30,016 bases of DNA. Origin: Phytophthora quininea. Lineage: Eukaryota; Oomycota; Peronosporomycetes; Peronosporales; Peronosporaceae. Location: assembly GCA_011947345.1 (NCBI GenBank), contig JAAVTG010000657.1, positions 1-30,016 of the forward strand, read 5' to 3'. The position numbers and the translations under genes were made by a program. Position 1 is the first letter of the stretch. The number at the start of each line of letters is the position of its first letter. Positions 8,450-19,110 of this stretch are shown one piece after another. The notes under the pieces were generated by a model that ran no database searches, had not been told where the DNA came from, and saw nothing but the letters and a program-made list of their open reading frames with translations.

Positions 8450-11400
8450 CCGCTCCAAGTACCCGCCTTCCTCGATGAGGTCGAAGAAATGGCCCTCCCC
8501 TTTTGAATTAGTTCCGACGGACTGGCAAGCTCCATCACGCGGCCATTGTCCATCACTAGAATGCGGTCCGAGTCCAGAATCGTGTCGAGTCGATGGGCAA
8601 TCGTAAGCACCGTCGAGTCCTTGAACACATCGCGGATGACGCGCTGCAGTGCCTGGTCAGTGTCGTGGTCCACCGCAGCAGTAGCCTCGTCGAAAATCAC
8701 GATGCGGGACTTGCGTAGCAGCGAACAAACCATGCACAGCATCTGCCGCTCCCCGACACTGAAGTTCTCTCCGTTCTCCTCCACGAGCGCGTCGAGTTTG
8801 CCGCTTTCGGCTTCGATTCGAGGGGCCAGGCCAACTCGACGCAGACACGTCCACAACTCGTCATCACTGAACTCGCTGAACGGGTCCAAGTAGTTCCGCA
8901 ACGTTCCCTTGAAAAGCACTGGGTTCTGTGGGATGATGGAGAGCTTCTCACGAAGCGTCTTGAGTCCGATTGTGGTGGTATCCACACCGTCGATCAAGAT
9001 GGAACCAGCTGCCAGCTCGTTGATTCGGAACAGAGCCATGGTCAGACTCGACTTACCAGCACCAGTCCGACCAACGATCCCGAGCTTTTCGCCGCCACGG
9101 ACAGAGAAACTCAAGTCGTTGAGCACCAGTTGACCGCCGTCCTTGTACCGGAAGCTGACATGGCTAAACACAATATCACCCGATACTGGCCAAAGACTGG
9201 GAGGGTCCAATGGCTGTCTTGCTGGTGCTTCTTGCACAATGTCCGTGTACTCTTGAAGACGTTCAGGGCTGACCATCATCGGCTCTACTTCAGAGAGCGC
9301 CTGTACAAGTCGCTCGAGGTTCTGAGAGACTCTGAGAGCGTAGGAGAAAGCCAAACCGATGACAGCAGCACCTAACTCGTGACGAAGCATGACGAGGGAC
9401 GTCGTAACTACCAGCACTAGCAAACTGCCGACCAGTTGGATGTTCAGCGAAAACCACTGCGAGACGCACAGCTGTCCGTACCAGATCTTGTTGTTGTCGT
9501 CCAGCTTGTCATTGTTCGTGACTTGAAAGCGGTGCACATGACCACCACCAAAGGCACGAATAATTGCGCCGCCGTCCACAGTCTCAGACAAATGGTTAAG
9601 TACTGGGGCCTGGGTCGTTTTGGACAGTCGCTGTAGTTCTCGAGCTGGACGGATGTAAAAGTTCCCGATGCGGTAGTACAAGTAAGCCACTGGAAGCAGC
9701 AGGAAGCCCTTCCAGCGGATCACAATCGCGGCAGTAGCTGCACTACAACCAACCGAGAAGATGGTTGAAGTCATTCGACTGAATAGTTGGGGGATGTTGG
9801 CATCCACAACGGAGACATCGCCTCCGTATCGAGTCAAAATGCGGCCAATGGGATTAGCGTCGAAGAAGCGCATCGGTGCATGCATCAAAGCATTTGTCAT
9901 GGCGTCAAACATTCGCTATGCAGCACGTATGCCATAAACGGTCGTTGTAAGCATGCGGCCAAACATCATCGACGCTGACATCACACCTAGAAGGGTATAA
10001 ACTTCAAGTCGATACGATACTGACGGAGGTGGCGAGTCATCTCGTTTGACATCATCACTTGACCACGCTCCCAGCCAAAAATCGCTGCCTATCTGTAGTG
10101 TTTGCCATCCTGTGGATGCCACCAAGAAGAAAAATGCAGCAGGGAAACCTCCAGCTGCGCGGTAGTATGCCCCAAAGACATGTCCACTCACGTGTCCTTC
10201 CACTCGATCTTCCTCCTCAACGAGTTTCCCTAGACTTTCCAGCTTAATACTCGAGGCAGATATGTGTGGCAATTCCAGACCCGTGTTAGTGTTGACATCA
10301 GGTCCAAACCGGATCGGTTGGGCTGCAAACGGTGAGACGAGCGGGTCGTTCTCGACAGGGTCAGTCACGTGACGAGTCTCTACAACTGTTCCGAGTTCAT
10401 CAATGGTGACAGCCCTTGTAATGTACGGCGACTCGATGATCTCGGGGTTGTGCGTGACGAGGATGATCGTCTTGTTCTTCAATAAACCCAAAAGCACTTC
10501 TGGAAAATCTCGTTCTGCACGATAGCATCCACGGCTGACAGCGGAGAGTCCAAAGGAAGACGCTCGCTTCGCTGTAGCAGGCACGAGCTAGCGCAATTCG
10601 AGCCTTCTGGCCGCCAGATAAATTCACGCCTCGCTCGCCGATTTCGGTGGCATCACCCGCCGGCAGCGACCGGAGATCTGCTACCAGCGCACAAGCATCC
10701 AGCACTTTCTCGTATTTCTTGCGGTCATACAAGTGGCCAAACAAAATGTTGTCGCGCACCGTCATGTTTTGGATCCAAGCCTGCTGCGAAGTGTACGCCA
10801 TGCTGCCGCCAACGTACACTGTGCCGCTGTGCTTCACCATGTCACCCAACAGCGCAGAGCACACGGAAGACTTGCCACAGCCTACTGATCCATGTAACAC
10901 CAAGAAACTCCCGGCCTTCACTTCGAGGTTGACGTTCTTTAACAGCGTCGAGTCATGGTCCCAGCCGAATTCTCCGTCCTCGACAGCGACAACCACTTTT
11001 CTCAAACCATATTTCTCACCTTTAGGGTCATCAAAGCGCATGACGTTGCCGTCGTCCAGTTCTGGCATCTCAAGGAATGACTCGATTCGCTCCAGCGCCA
11101 CCTTGGACTGCACCAAGGACGGCAAAATATTCGTGATCATTCTCAGTGGCATTTGAATCAGCTGGAACAGCGCGATACTCGTGAAGACGATCGCAGGCGT
11201 CAAAGTTCTGTGCATTACGCCAGTGTAGACACCGAATGACGCTACACTGATGAAGACTGGCATTCCCCACAGCATGACAACGCTCAGGCAAGCGAGCAAT
11301 CTTCTCTTGAACAGGTCCTTCATCTCGATCGCACGTGCCTCCTTAATCTGGTCCATCAGTTGGTCTTCCCATGCGTTAAACTTGACGATCTCCACGGCCT

Positions 11401-12275
11401 TAAACACTTCCGTCACTCTCTTCATGCGAACATCTTTACCGTGTCGATATCGTCTCTGAATTCGGAACATGAAGCGAGAGATGACGTGGTTGACTCCAAG
11501 CATCATCACAATCACAGCCACGCCGGCAGCAGCAGCAACCCCAGCACGTCGTACAGCATGTAGCTGACGATTACAATTTGCAGTGGAATCAGCCACACCT
11601 GATGGACCAAGAAAGCCGTGGCCAAGATGGCGTCACTATCCGACGTGTACATGTTGCTGATAGCGCCCGTCGACTTGTCCTTCCTCGCTTCAGCGTTCAG
11701 CCTCAACGTCTTCCTGAACATCAGCGTCTTTACCGACGCCACCAGCTTGATAGCAATCACCTCCGAGTAAAACCTCGCGTAGTTGTCTGTCAACGCCTGC
11801 AGCACTTTCGCAGCGAACAGCGCCGCCACCCAGACGCAAACGACCTGCAGCACGGGCCACTCGTCTTCGGGGTCTTCTTGTGCCAGTAATGACAGACTGG
11901 AGACCACTTCTTTCAGCACGACGGGGCCGATGAGGTTGCAGAGCATGGAGACCAGGAACGCGAGTCCCGTGAGCACCATCCTAGGGCCAAAACACACCAG
12001 CGCAGCCTTGTACATGGACTGGGACTGGTGGAAGACGTTGGCGAAGCGTCTCGACGCATTGTCGGCCTGTAGGTCGGACCGGAGCGGCCACACGTCGTCT
12101 CCGTTGAGCTGCCGCCGCTGTCCGAGCTTCATGAGCGGCTCCACCCAGTGCAGCAGCAGTCGAGACCATCGGCCGGCGGCGTCTTGAGGGTGCGGGCCGC
12201 CGCCCGCTTGGACTCCGAGTGGTCGAAGGTGTCGTAGCCATTGCTCTGCAGCGGCAGCAGCTCTGCCGACGTCAT
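8450..12275 (-). pseudogene. ABCC transporter copy B (degenerate, left arm of inverted duplication)
   Basis: This is a nearly identical, opposite-strand copy of the ABCC gene at 14520-18578, with the same TMD1-NBD1-TMD2-NBD2 order and the same start context (ATG at 12275, MTSAELLPL). Relative to copy C it lacks single bases near 12196, 11537 and 10553. It shares two one-base deficits with copy C (A4 run 10490-10493; C4 run 8497-8500, plus-strand letters). It also has an in-frame TAG (9918-9916) just before the MFDAM segment of TMD2, where copy C has CGG. The linker and start of TMD2 (about 9916-10326) differ strongly from copy C. Homology stops at about 8450, inside the last codons, and the frame then reads into unrelated sequence to about 8183. 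Some indels may be sequencing errors, but the nonsense codon and lost 3' end point to a pseudogene. Confidence 0.8.
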
Positions 12276-12313
12276 GGGGCAGATGTCTGCAGCCTGGAGA
12301 GGATTGGGGAATG
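8450..12313 (-). repeat. Left arm of large inverted duplication
   Basis: This is the reverse complement of 14482-18512. The inner edge is at CATTCCCCAATCC (12313/14482) and the outer edge after TTGGAGCGGTTCCA (8450/18512). In NBD2 and most of TMD2 the two arms differ by only about three residues in some 480. The arms are 3864 and 4031 bp; most of the difference is in a diverged linker. Confidence 0.9.
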
Positions 12314-12507
12314 AATAAGGATGCGTCCATTGTTGCGCATAACGATCAACTTGCTGACAATTGCCGCAGGTAATCGGGCTGCACGCGTGATCAGGCCGTG
12401 TACCCCAAAAATGACCGTGGTGTGTGGATTTCACTCTCCAAACTGTGAGTAGGAAAAACGTTGATTAACTGGTGTATGGGACTAAACGTTTGTTTTGTGA
12501 GTCCCAG

Positions 12508-13930
12508 GACCAAGATGGAAGATATTCGGCTTGTATCTCGAGATAGCTCCCTCGTTCCGTGTGCCGATCCATTCTTCTCCCAGTTCCCTGCAGCTGAAAA
12601 AGCTGGCAATTGGCTTAAGTTCCCGTCGTCGCTGCCATTGACAAAATGCCAGGCGCTGTACATTCGTTCTTCGTACGAGTCGATCGCTGCTCAAGCTTTG
12701 CTCAAGACGGACCCAAATCGCCGCAAATATGCCATCGTCACGGGCTCGCCTGGAACTGGTAAGTCAGTATTTGTCTACTACGTGATGTGGAAATTGATCA
12801 AAGAAAAGAAGAGAGTGCTATTTGCGACCGAAGTGCCGCCGATATACTTCGATGGATCGACGATTTTCCAATGCAGGGCGTTGGTCAGCACGTTTAATCA
12901 ACAGTTCTGGGCGCCAGATTTATGGTGCCTCGTGGATGCTGTGGATCCGGTTAGTATGGCTGGACTGCCTGTCCATGGCTGCTCAATTCTTCTCGCGAGT
13001 ACACGAGGACGCATTCAGAAGTTACGGAAGCTCTCTCCAGCACCGGAGATCTTCTACATGCCGCTATGGACGAAAGAAGAACTTGCGAGCATTTCTGTCT
13101 TGTATCCAGATGCTGCAGGCGTGTGGGAGAATCGCTTTAAGTGCTTGGGTGGGATCCCTCGTCTTGTGCTACAAGACGTTCAAACTGACCCGGAAGTGTT
13201 GCTGACGAGGGTGTGTGGTAGCTGCTAGAATGAAGACAGTATCCGTTTGGTTTCTGTCGAGGCGCTGGATTTGAACAACGAGAGCGTTCAAATGCTCATT
13301 CATATCCGCAGCCAGCAGCCTTATCGAGAGTATACCATTCAATTCGCTTCAAGATTGGCGGTGCAGGTGATTGCCCGCATGTGGTGGTGGCGGATGCGCA
13401 CCAATATGTGCAACCTTTTGGTTCCAGTGAGTTTAACCCGTTGGCGCGGTTCTTGTGCGAATACATCTTCGAGTCGCATGCGCTGGATCTGGTGGAGCAA
13501 GGTGGGTCATTCGTCTCCCGAAAACTGCAGACTGGTGCTGATATTCAAGAGCAGAGAACGCTGAAGCGCAAGCGCGTCAGCGACGAAGACGAAGACGAAG
13601 AAGAAGTTATCGACATTCCAGTCTCGCTACTTCCTCGTCAAACTGTGGATCGCGTGGAAATCGGTCAAACTCAAAGACAGCTTTACGTATTGAGGGACTC
13701 GAGCAATGCTGCTATTGACGCGTGGGTGCCCAGCTTCGGTGGGTTTCAAGTTGTGGTGGCAAGGAACGACGACACCAAGGCCGGTGTGGCAGACGACCTG
13801 GCAAAACTGGGCTCGAAAGGCAATCGACTCTTCTTTTGCTTCCCCACTCTACTTCGACTCGTTCACCAAGAAGACGCCTCTGGAGGTGGAACAGTTTGTG
13901 ATTCTTGTGCCGTACCCGGGCGAGCTTTAA
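12508..13930 (+). pseudogene. Crinkler (CRN)-family NTPase effector gene, broken
   Basis: CRN proteins are oomycete effectors that act in host nuclei; many carry a P-loop NTPase followed by a nuclease-like C-terminal domain. Here a P-loop (GSPGTGKSVF, about 12752) and a short GGIPRLVL motif (about 13150) mark the NTPase part, and the segments after 13381 have the composition expected of the CRN C-terminal region. In-frame TAG stops the NTPase part at 13226-13228. Further frame breaks lie at the T4 run 13416-13419 and the C4 run 13842-13845; the family-like end is TAA at 13928-13930. No LFLAK-type N-terminal domain is evident. The first in-frame ATG after a possible acceptor is at 12515. A GTGAGT donor (12445) with CCCAG acceptor (12507) could be a 63-nt intron. 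The gene sits in the spacer of the inverted ABCC duplication, 240 bp from the divergent copy B start. Confidence 0.75.
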
Positions 13931-14519
13931 TGTGACGCAGTGCCGTGCTTCTTTCATACGTACTAACTTTTGTTGCGGATCGCCTGCAGTCTGCCAACTT
14001 TTCGTTGCCATCGAGTTCAAGACGAGGCCATGTGGTGCAAAACCTTGGTGGACGATCAGGCGCCACGCACGTGGCATCTGCCAATAGTAGCAGCCACCGT
14101 TGCCATGAAAGCTGGCAAGAAGGAGATCATCATGGCAACGAAAATGGTTGCCCCAGCGTAGAAGGTGTTCGTATTGCAAGAGTCTGAGGATAATCTTCTT
14201 GTTTGATTGATGACAGTGCCGTCGTTGACTCCTGCTCATGATTAACTTGGTCTGAAGGATACTCCTCCATTTACCACGGCTCATAATCTCCGGGCAATCA
14301 GCACACACACATTCCCCTGTTCCCCTGCACTCTCAAGCATGACAAAGCGCTTGGCAACCAACCGCCAGTCTCTCCATTTCATCCGGCATCGAGGCGTCCA
14401 TGCTCTGCTCGAAACGAGATCACTTTGATACCAAACACCAACATTCAGGTCTAGAGGAGTCCCTCGTGGCGTGTGCCTCCTCATTCCCCAATCCTCTCCA
14501 GGCTGCAGACATCTGCCCC
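13931..14519. other. Spacer between CRN locus and copy C; no gene seen
   Basis: No supported coding region. It contains an 11-bp inverted repeat (14098-14140) and, from 14482, the start of the right duplication arm. The sequence just before the copy C ATG (pyrimidine-rich, ending CTCTCCAG at about 14500) could act as a 3' splice site or be part of a 5' leader. Confidence 0.5.
14098..14140. repeat. 11-bp perfect inverted repeat
   Basis: CGTTGCCATGA (14098-14108) is matched by TCATGGCAACG (14130-14140) with a 21-nt loop. It could form a hairpin. It is not followed by a T-run, and no function is assigned. Confidence 0.7.
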
Positions 14520-17500
14520 ATGACGTCGGCAGAGCTACTGCCGCTGCAGAGCAATGGCTACGACACCTTCGACCACTCGGAGTCCAAGCGGGCGGCGGTC
14601 CCGCACCCTCAAGACGTCGCCGGCCGATGGTCTCGACTGCTGCTGCACTGGGTGGAGCCGCTCATGAAGCTCGGACAGCGGCGGCAGCTCAACGGAGACG
14701 ACGTGTGGCCGCTCCGGTCCGACCTACAGGCCGACAATGCGTCGAGACGCTTCGCCGACGTCTTCCACCAGTCCCAGTCCATGTACAAGGCTGCGCTGGT
14801 GTGTTTTGGCCCTAGGATGGTGCTCACGGGACTCGCGTTCCTGGTCTCCATGCTCTGCAACCTCATCGGCCCCGTCGTGCTGAAAGAAGTGGTCTCCAGT
14901 CTGTCATTACTGGCACAAGAAGACCCCGAAGACGAGTGGCCTGTGCTTCAGGTCGTTTGCGTCTGGGTGGCGACGCTGTTCGCTGCGAAAGTGCTGCAGG
15001 CGTTGACAGACAACTACGCGAGGTTTTACTCGGAGGTGATTGCTATCAAGCTGGTGGCGTCGGTAAAGACGCTGATGTTCAGGAAGACGTTGAGGCTGAA
15101 CGCTGAAGCGAGGAAGGACAAGTCGACGGGCGCTATCAGCAACATGTACACGTCGGATAGTGACGCCATTTTGGCCACGGCTTTCTTGGTCCATCAGGTG
15201 TGGCTGATTCCACTGCAAATTGTAATCGTCAGCTACATGCTGTACGACGTGCTGGGGTATGCTGCTGCTGCCGGCGTGGCTGTGATTGTGATGATGCTTG
15301 GAGTCAACCACGTCATCTCTCGCTTCATGTTCCGAATTCAGAGACGATATCGACACGGTAAAGATGTTCGCATGAAGAAAGTGACGGAAGTGTTTAAGGC
15401 CGTGGAGATCGTCAAGTTTAACGCATGGGAAGACCAACTGATGGACCAGATTAAGGAGGCACGTGCGATCGAGATGAAGGACCTGTTCAAGAGAAGATTG
15501 CTCGCTTGTCTGAGCGTCGTCATGCTGTGGGGAATGCCAGTCTTCATCAGTGTAGCGTCATTCGGTGTCTACACTGGCGTAATGCACAGAACTTTGACGC
15601 CTGCGATCGTCTTCACGAGTATCGCGCTGTTCCAGCTGATTCAAATGCCACTGAGAATGATCACGAATATTTTGCCGTCCTTGGTGCAGTCAAGGTGGCG
15701 CTGGAGCGAATCGAGTCATTCCTTGAGATGCCAGAACTGGACGACGGCAACGTCATGCGCTTTGATGATCCTAAAGGTGAGAAATATGGTTTGAGAAAAG
15801 TGGTTGTCGCTGTCGAGGACGGAGAATTCGGCTGGGACCATGACTCGACGCTGTTAAAGAACGTCAACCTCGAAGTGAAGGCCGGGAGTTTCTTGGTGTT
15901 ACATGGATCAGTAGGCTGTGGCAAGTCTTCCGTGTGCTCTGCGCTGTTGGGTGACATGGTGAAGCACAGCGGCACAGTGTACGTTGGCGGCAGCATGGCG
16001 TACACTTCGCAGCAGGCTTGGATCCAAAACATGACGGTGCGCGACAACATTTTGTTTGGCCACTTGTACGACCGCAAGAAATACGAGAAAGTGCTGGATG
16101 CTTGTGCGCTGGTAGCAGATCTCCGGTCGCTGCCGGCGGGTGATGCCACCGAAATCGGCGAGCGAGGCGTGAATTTATCTGGCGGCCAGAAGGCTCGAAT
16201 TGCGCTAGCTCGTGCCTGCTACAGTGAAGCGAGCGTCTTCCTTTTGGACTCCCCGCTGTCAGCCGTGGATGCTATCGTGCAGAACGAGATTTTCCAGAAG
16301 TGCTTTTGGGTTTATTGAAGAACAAGACGATCATCCTCGTCACGCACAACCCCGAGATCATCGAGTCGCCGTACATTACAAGGGCTGTCACCATTGATGA
16401 ACTCGGAACAGTTGTAGAGACTCGTCACGTGACTGACCCTGTCGAGAACGACCCGCTCGTCTCACCGTTCGCAGCTCATCCAGCTCACTTTGGATCCTCC
16501 TTTGAAGGGGTTTCTAGCAGTGGCAACGGCAGCAACGAGAATGACACACTTCTAGGGAAAGAAACTGGGGAGAACAGCGACACCTCGCGCAGTGAAGTCG
16601 AGATGCAATTGGAGCTGGCAGAGGAGAGAAACGAATGCGACAATGAAATGGCTCTGATCTCGCCTTGTACACCGGCGAATTCAAAACAGAGGAGTCTGTC
16701 TTCTGTCGCCAACGCTGCTGACCTGGAGGAACTGGGGAGACTCATCGATGAAGAGAACCGCGTCGAGGGACAAGTGAGCGGCCATGTATTCAGCGCGTAT
16801 TACCGTGCTGTCGGAGGGTTCCCCATTGTCGTTCTCTTCCTCATGACGTTCGTTGGTTGGCAAGCGCTGCAGATTTCCAGCGACTTTTGGCTTGGAGCGT
16901 GGTCAACTGACGGCATGAGTCAAGCACATTCACCGTCGATTTCTTACCGTTTAGGGGTCTACTCCATTCTAGGTCTTGCAGGTGCGTTCATGGTGTTTGC
17001 ACGGATGCTGATGACGGCTGTCTACGGATTGGGCGCAGCACGGCGGATGTTTGACGCCATGACAAACGCTTTGATGCATGCGCCCATGCGCTTCTTCGAC
17101 GCTAATCCCATTGGCCGCATTTTGACTCGATACGGAGGCGATGTCTCCGTTGTGGATGCCAACATCCCCCAACTATTCAGTCGAATGACTTCAACCATCT
17201 TCTCGGTTGGTTGTAGTGCAGCTACTGCCGCGATTGTGATCCGCTGGAAGGGCTTCCTGCTGCTTCCAGTGGCTTACTTGTACTACCGCATCGGGAACTT
17301 TTACATCCGTCCAGCTCGAGAACTACAGCGACTGTCCAAAACGACCCAGGCCCCAGTACTTAACCATTTGTCTGAGACTGTGGACGGCGGCGCAATTATT
17401 CGTGCCTTTGGTGGTGGTCATGTGCACCGCTTTCAAGTCACGAACAATGACAAGCTGGACGACAACAACAAGATCTGGTACGGACAGCTGTGCGTCTCGC

Positions 17501-18512
17501 AGTGGTTTTCGCTGAACATCCAACTGGTCGGCAGTTTGCTAGTGCTGGTAGTTACGACGTCCCTCGTCATGCTTCGTCACGAGTTAGGTGCTGCTGTCAT
17601 CGGTTTGGCTTTCTCCTACGCTCTCAGAGTCTCTCAGAACCTCGAGCGACTTGTACAGGCGCTCTCTGAAGTAGAGCCGATGATGGTCAGTCCTGAACGT
17701 CTTCAAGAGTACACGGACATTGTGCAAGAAGCACCAGCAAGACAGCCATTGGACCCTCCCAGCCTTTGGCCAGTATCGGGTGATATTGTGTTTAGACATG
17801 TCAGCTTCCGGTACAAGGACGGCGGTCAACTGGTGCTCAACGATTTGAGTTTCTCTGTCCGTGGCGGCGAAAAGCTCGGGATCGTTGGTCGGACTGGTGC
17901 TGGTAAGTCGAGTCTGACCATGGCTCTGTTCCGAATCAACGAGCTGGCAGCTGGTTCCATCTTGATCGACGGTGTGGACACCACCGCAATCGGACTCAAG
18001 ACGCTTCGTGAGAAGCTCTCCATCATCCCACAGAACCCAGTGCTTTTCAAGGGAACGTTGCGGAACTACTTGGACCCGTTCAACGAGTTCAGTGATGACG
18101 AGTTGTGGACGTGTCTGCGTCGAGTTGGCCTGGCCCCTCGAATCGAAGCCGAAAGCGGCAAACTCGACGCGCTCGTGGAGGAGAACGGAGAGAACTTCAG
18201 TGTCGGAGAGCGGCAGATGCTGTGCATGGTTTGTTCGCTGCTACGCAAGTCCCGCATCGTGATTTTCGACGAGGCTACTGCTGCGGTGGACCACGACACT
18301 GACCAGGCACTGCAGCGCGTCATCCGCGATGTGTTCAAGGACTCGACGGTGCTTACGATTGCCCATCGACTCGACACGATTCTGGACTCGGACCGCATTC
18401 TAGTGATGGACAATGGCCGCGTGATGGAGCTCGCCAGTCCGTCGGAACTGATTCAAAAGGGGAGGGCCATTTCTTCGACCTCATCGAGGAAGGCGGGTAC
18501 TTGGAGCGGTTC
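14482..18512 (+). repeat. Right arm of large inverted duplication
   Basis: Inverted partner of 8450-12313; the 2168-bp spacer 12314-14481 carries the CRN locus. Identity is very high from 14482 to about 16476 and from about 17044 to 18512, with a diverged block between. Confidence 0.9.
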
Positions 18513-18578
18513 CAAGAAGATGGGAGTGCATTACGGGTGCAGACCCCCGAACAGGATGGTCCTGATGGCAGTTTGTGA
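14520..18578 (+). CDS. ABCC (MRP-type) ABC transporter, copy C
   Basis: This is a full-length short ABCC exporter of about 1350 residues, with two TMD-NBD halves and no N-terminal TMD0. Substrates of the family are typically amphipathic anions or conjugates. NBD1 has GSVGCGKSS (about residue 462), LSGGQ (about 550) and [10 protein letters not shown], with Ser at the catalytic position. NBD2 has GRTGAGKSS (about 1123), FSVGE and [12 protein letters not shown] with the catalytic Glu, then IAHRLDT. Starting at ATG 14520 gives MTSAELLPL, identical in copy B; an upstream in-frame ATG at 14400 lies outside the duplicated segment and is less likely. Frame breaks are a missing C near 15691 (copy B has CC), the T4 run 16304-16307, and the G4 run 18459-18462; beyond the last, the homologous frame ends at TGA 18576-18578. 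If the breaks are sequencing errors, this is the likely functional copy. Confidence 0.85.
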
Positions 18579-19110
18579 AGTGGTTGTGTTCGTACAGACC
18601 CGTGCTCGCTTAGATGATAAGAACTCAAAGTTAATCGACGCAGAAGGTGGAAGTTGTTTGCGATTGTAGTGGCGAAATGGCTCGTGTTTCGGTGAGTTGG
18701 AAATACTTCGAGCCAAGGGATCGTTGTGGTGATAGAGTTCAAGACATTGTGTAACTGTCTTGTGTATTCGCGAGGAATCGTTGTTGCAGTCGTTGAAAGT
18801 TGCCACCTTGATCGTATTCTCGATGAGCTGAACTTCACGCCACCGCTGTAAATTGCGGTTTGCAAGCTGCACATTTCGTTCGAGTTCGCTGCCCTCTCGC
18901 CAGATCGAAATGCCGGTTCCGGTTTCCCGCGATATTCCGTCGACTCTTTCTTCCGCTACGTGGAGCATCCACCGCATCTTAATCGTGTGACGACCAACTG
19001 AATCACGCTCCGAAAGATGGTGAAGCGGCGAAATTCACCACGAAAGTCGAATTGAATTCGGTTGCTACTAAATTACCCGAACTCGGTACATCCTCGCTTC
19101 CAATTGATCG
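18531..19110 (-). pseudogene. Decayed hypothetical gene, minus strand
   Basis: From 18977 downward the minus strand is open for 148 codons. It reads a charged, Trp-containing helical segment (SELERNVQLANRNLQRWREV) followed by a run like KTVTQCLELYHHNDP. The same frame upstream of 18977 is protein-like but contains stops between about 19030 and 19090, and a neighbouring frame reads NLVATEFNSTFVVNFAASP there. This suggests a frame-broken, decayed gene; I have a weak impression of an oomycete hypothetical family but cannot name it. Its 3' end overlaps the tail of ABCC copy C. Confidence 0.35.

Noticed and set aside
10647..11156. Plus-strand ORF of 169 codons (mirrored at 15661-16149 on the minus strand)
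   Set aside because: It is antisense to NBD1 of the ABCC copies and appears in both arms only because the arms are copies; Ser/Thr-rich composition is typical of antisense shadow ORFs.
13712..14308. Long minus-strand ORF of 198 codons over the CRN end
   Set aside because: It lies antisense to the CRN C-terminal region for much of its length, starts without a plausible context and shows no domain; a shadow of the real frame.
16300..16320. Programmed ribosomal frameshift at TGCTTTTGGG in the ABCC gene
   Set aside because: No convincing slippery heptamer plus downstream structure is visible, and many other runs in the window are one base short, so a run-length error is the simpler reading. Kept only as an alternative under the shared-break finding.
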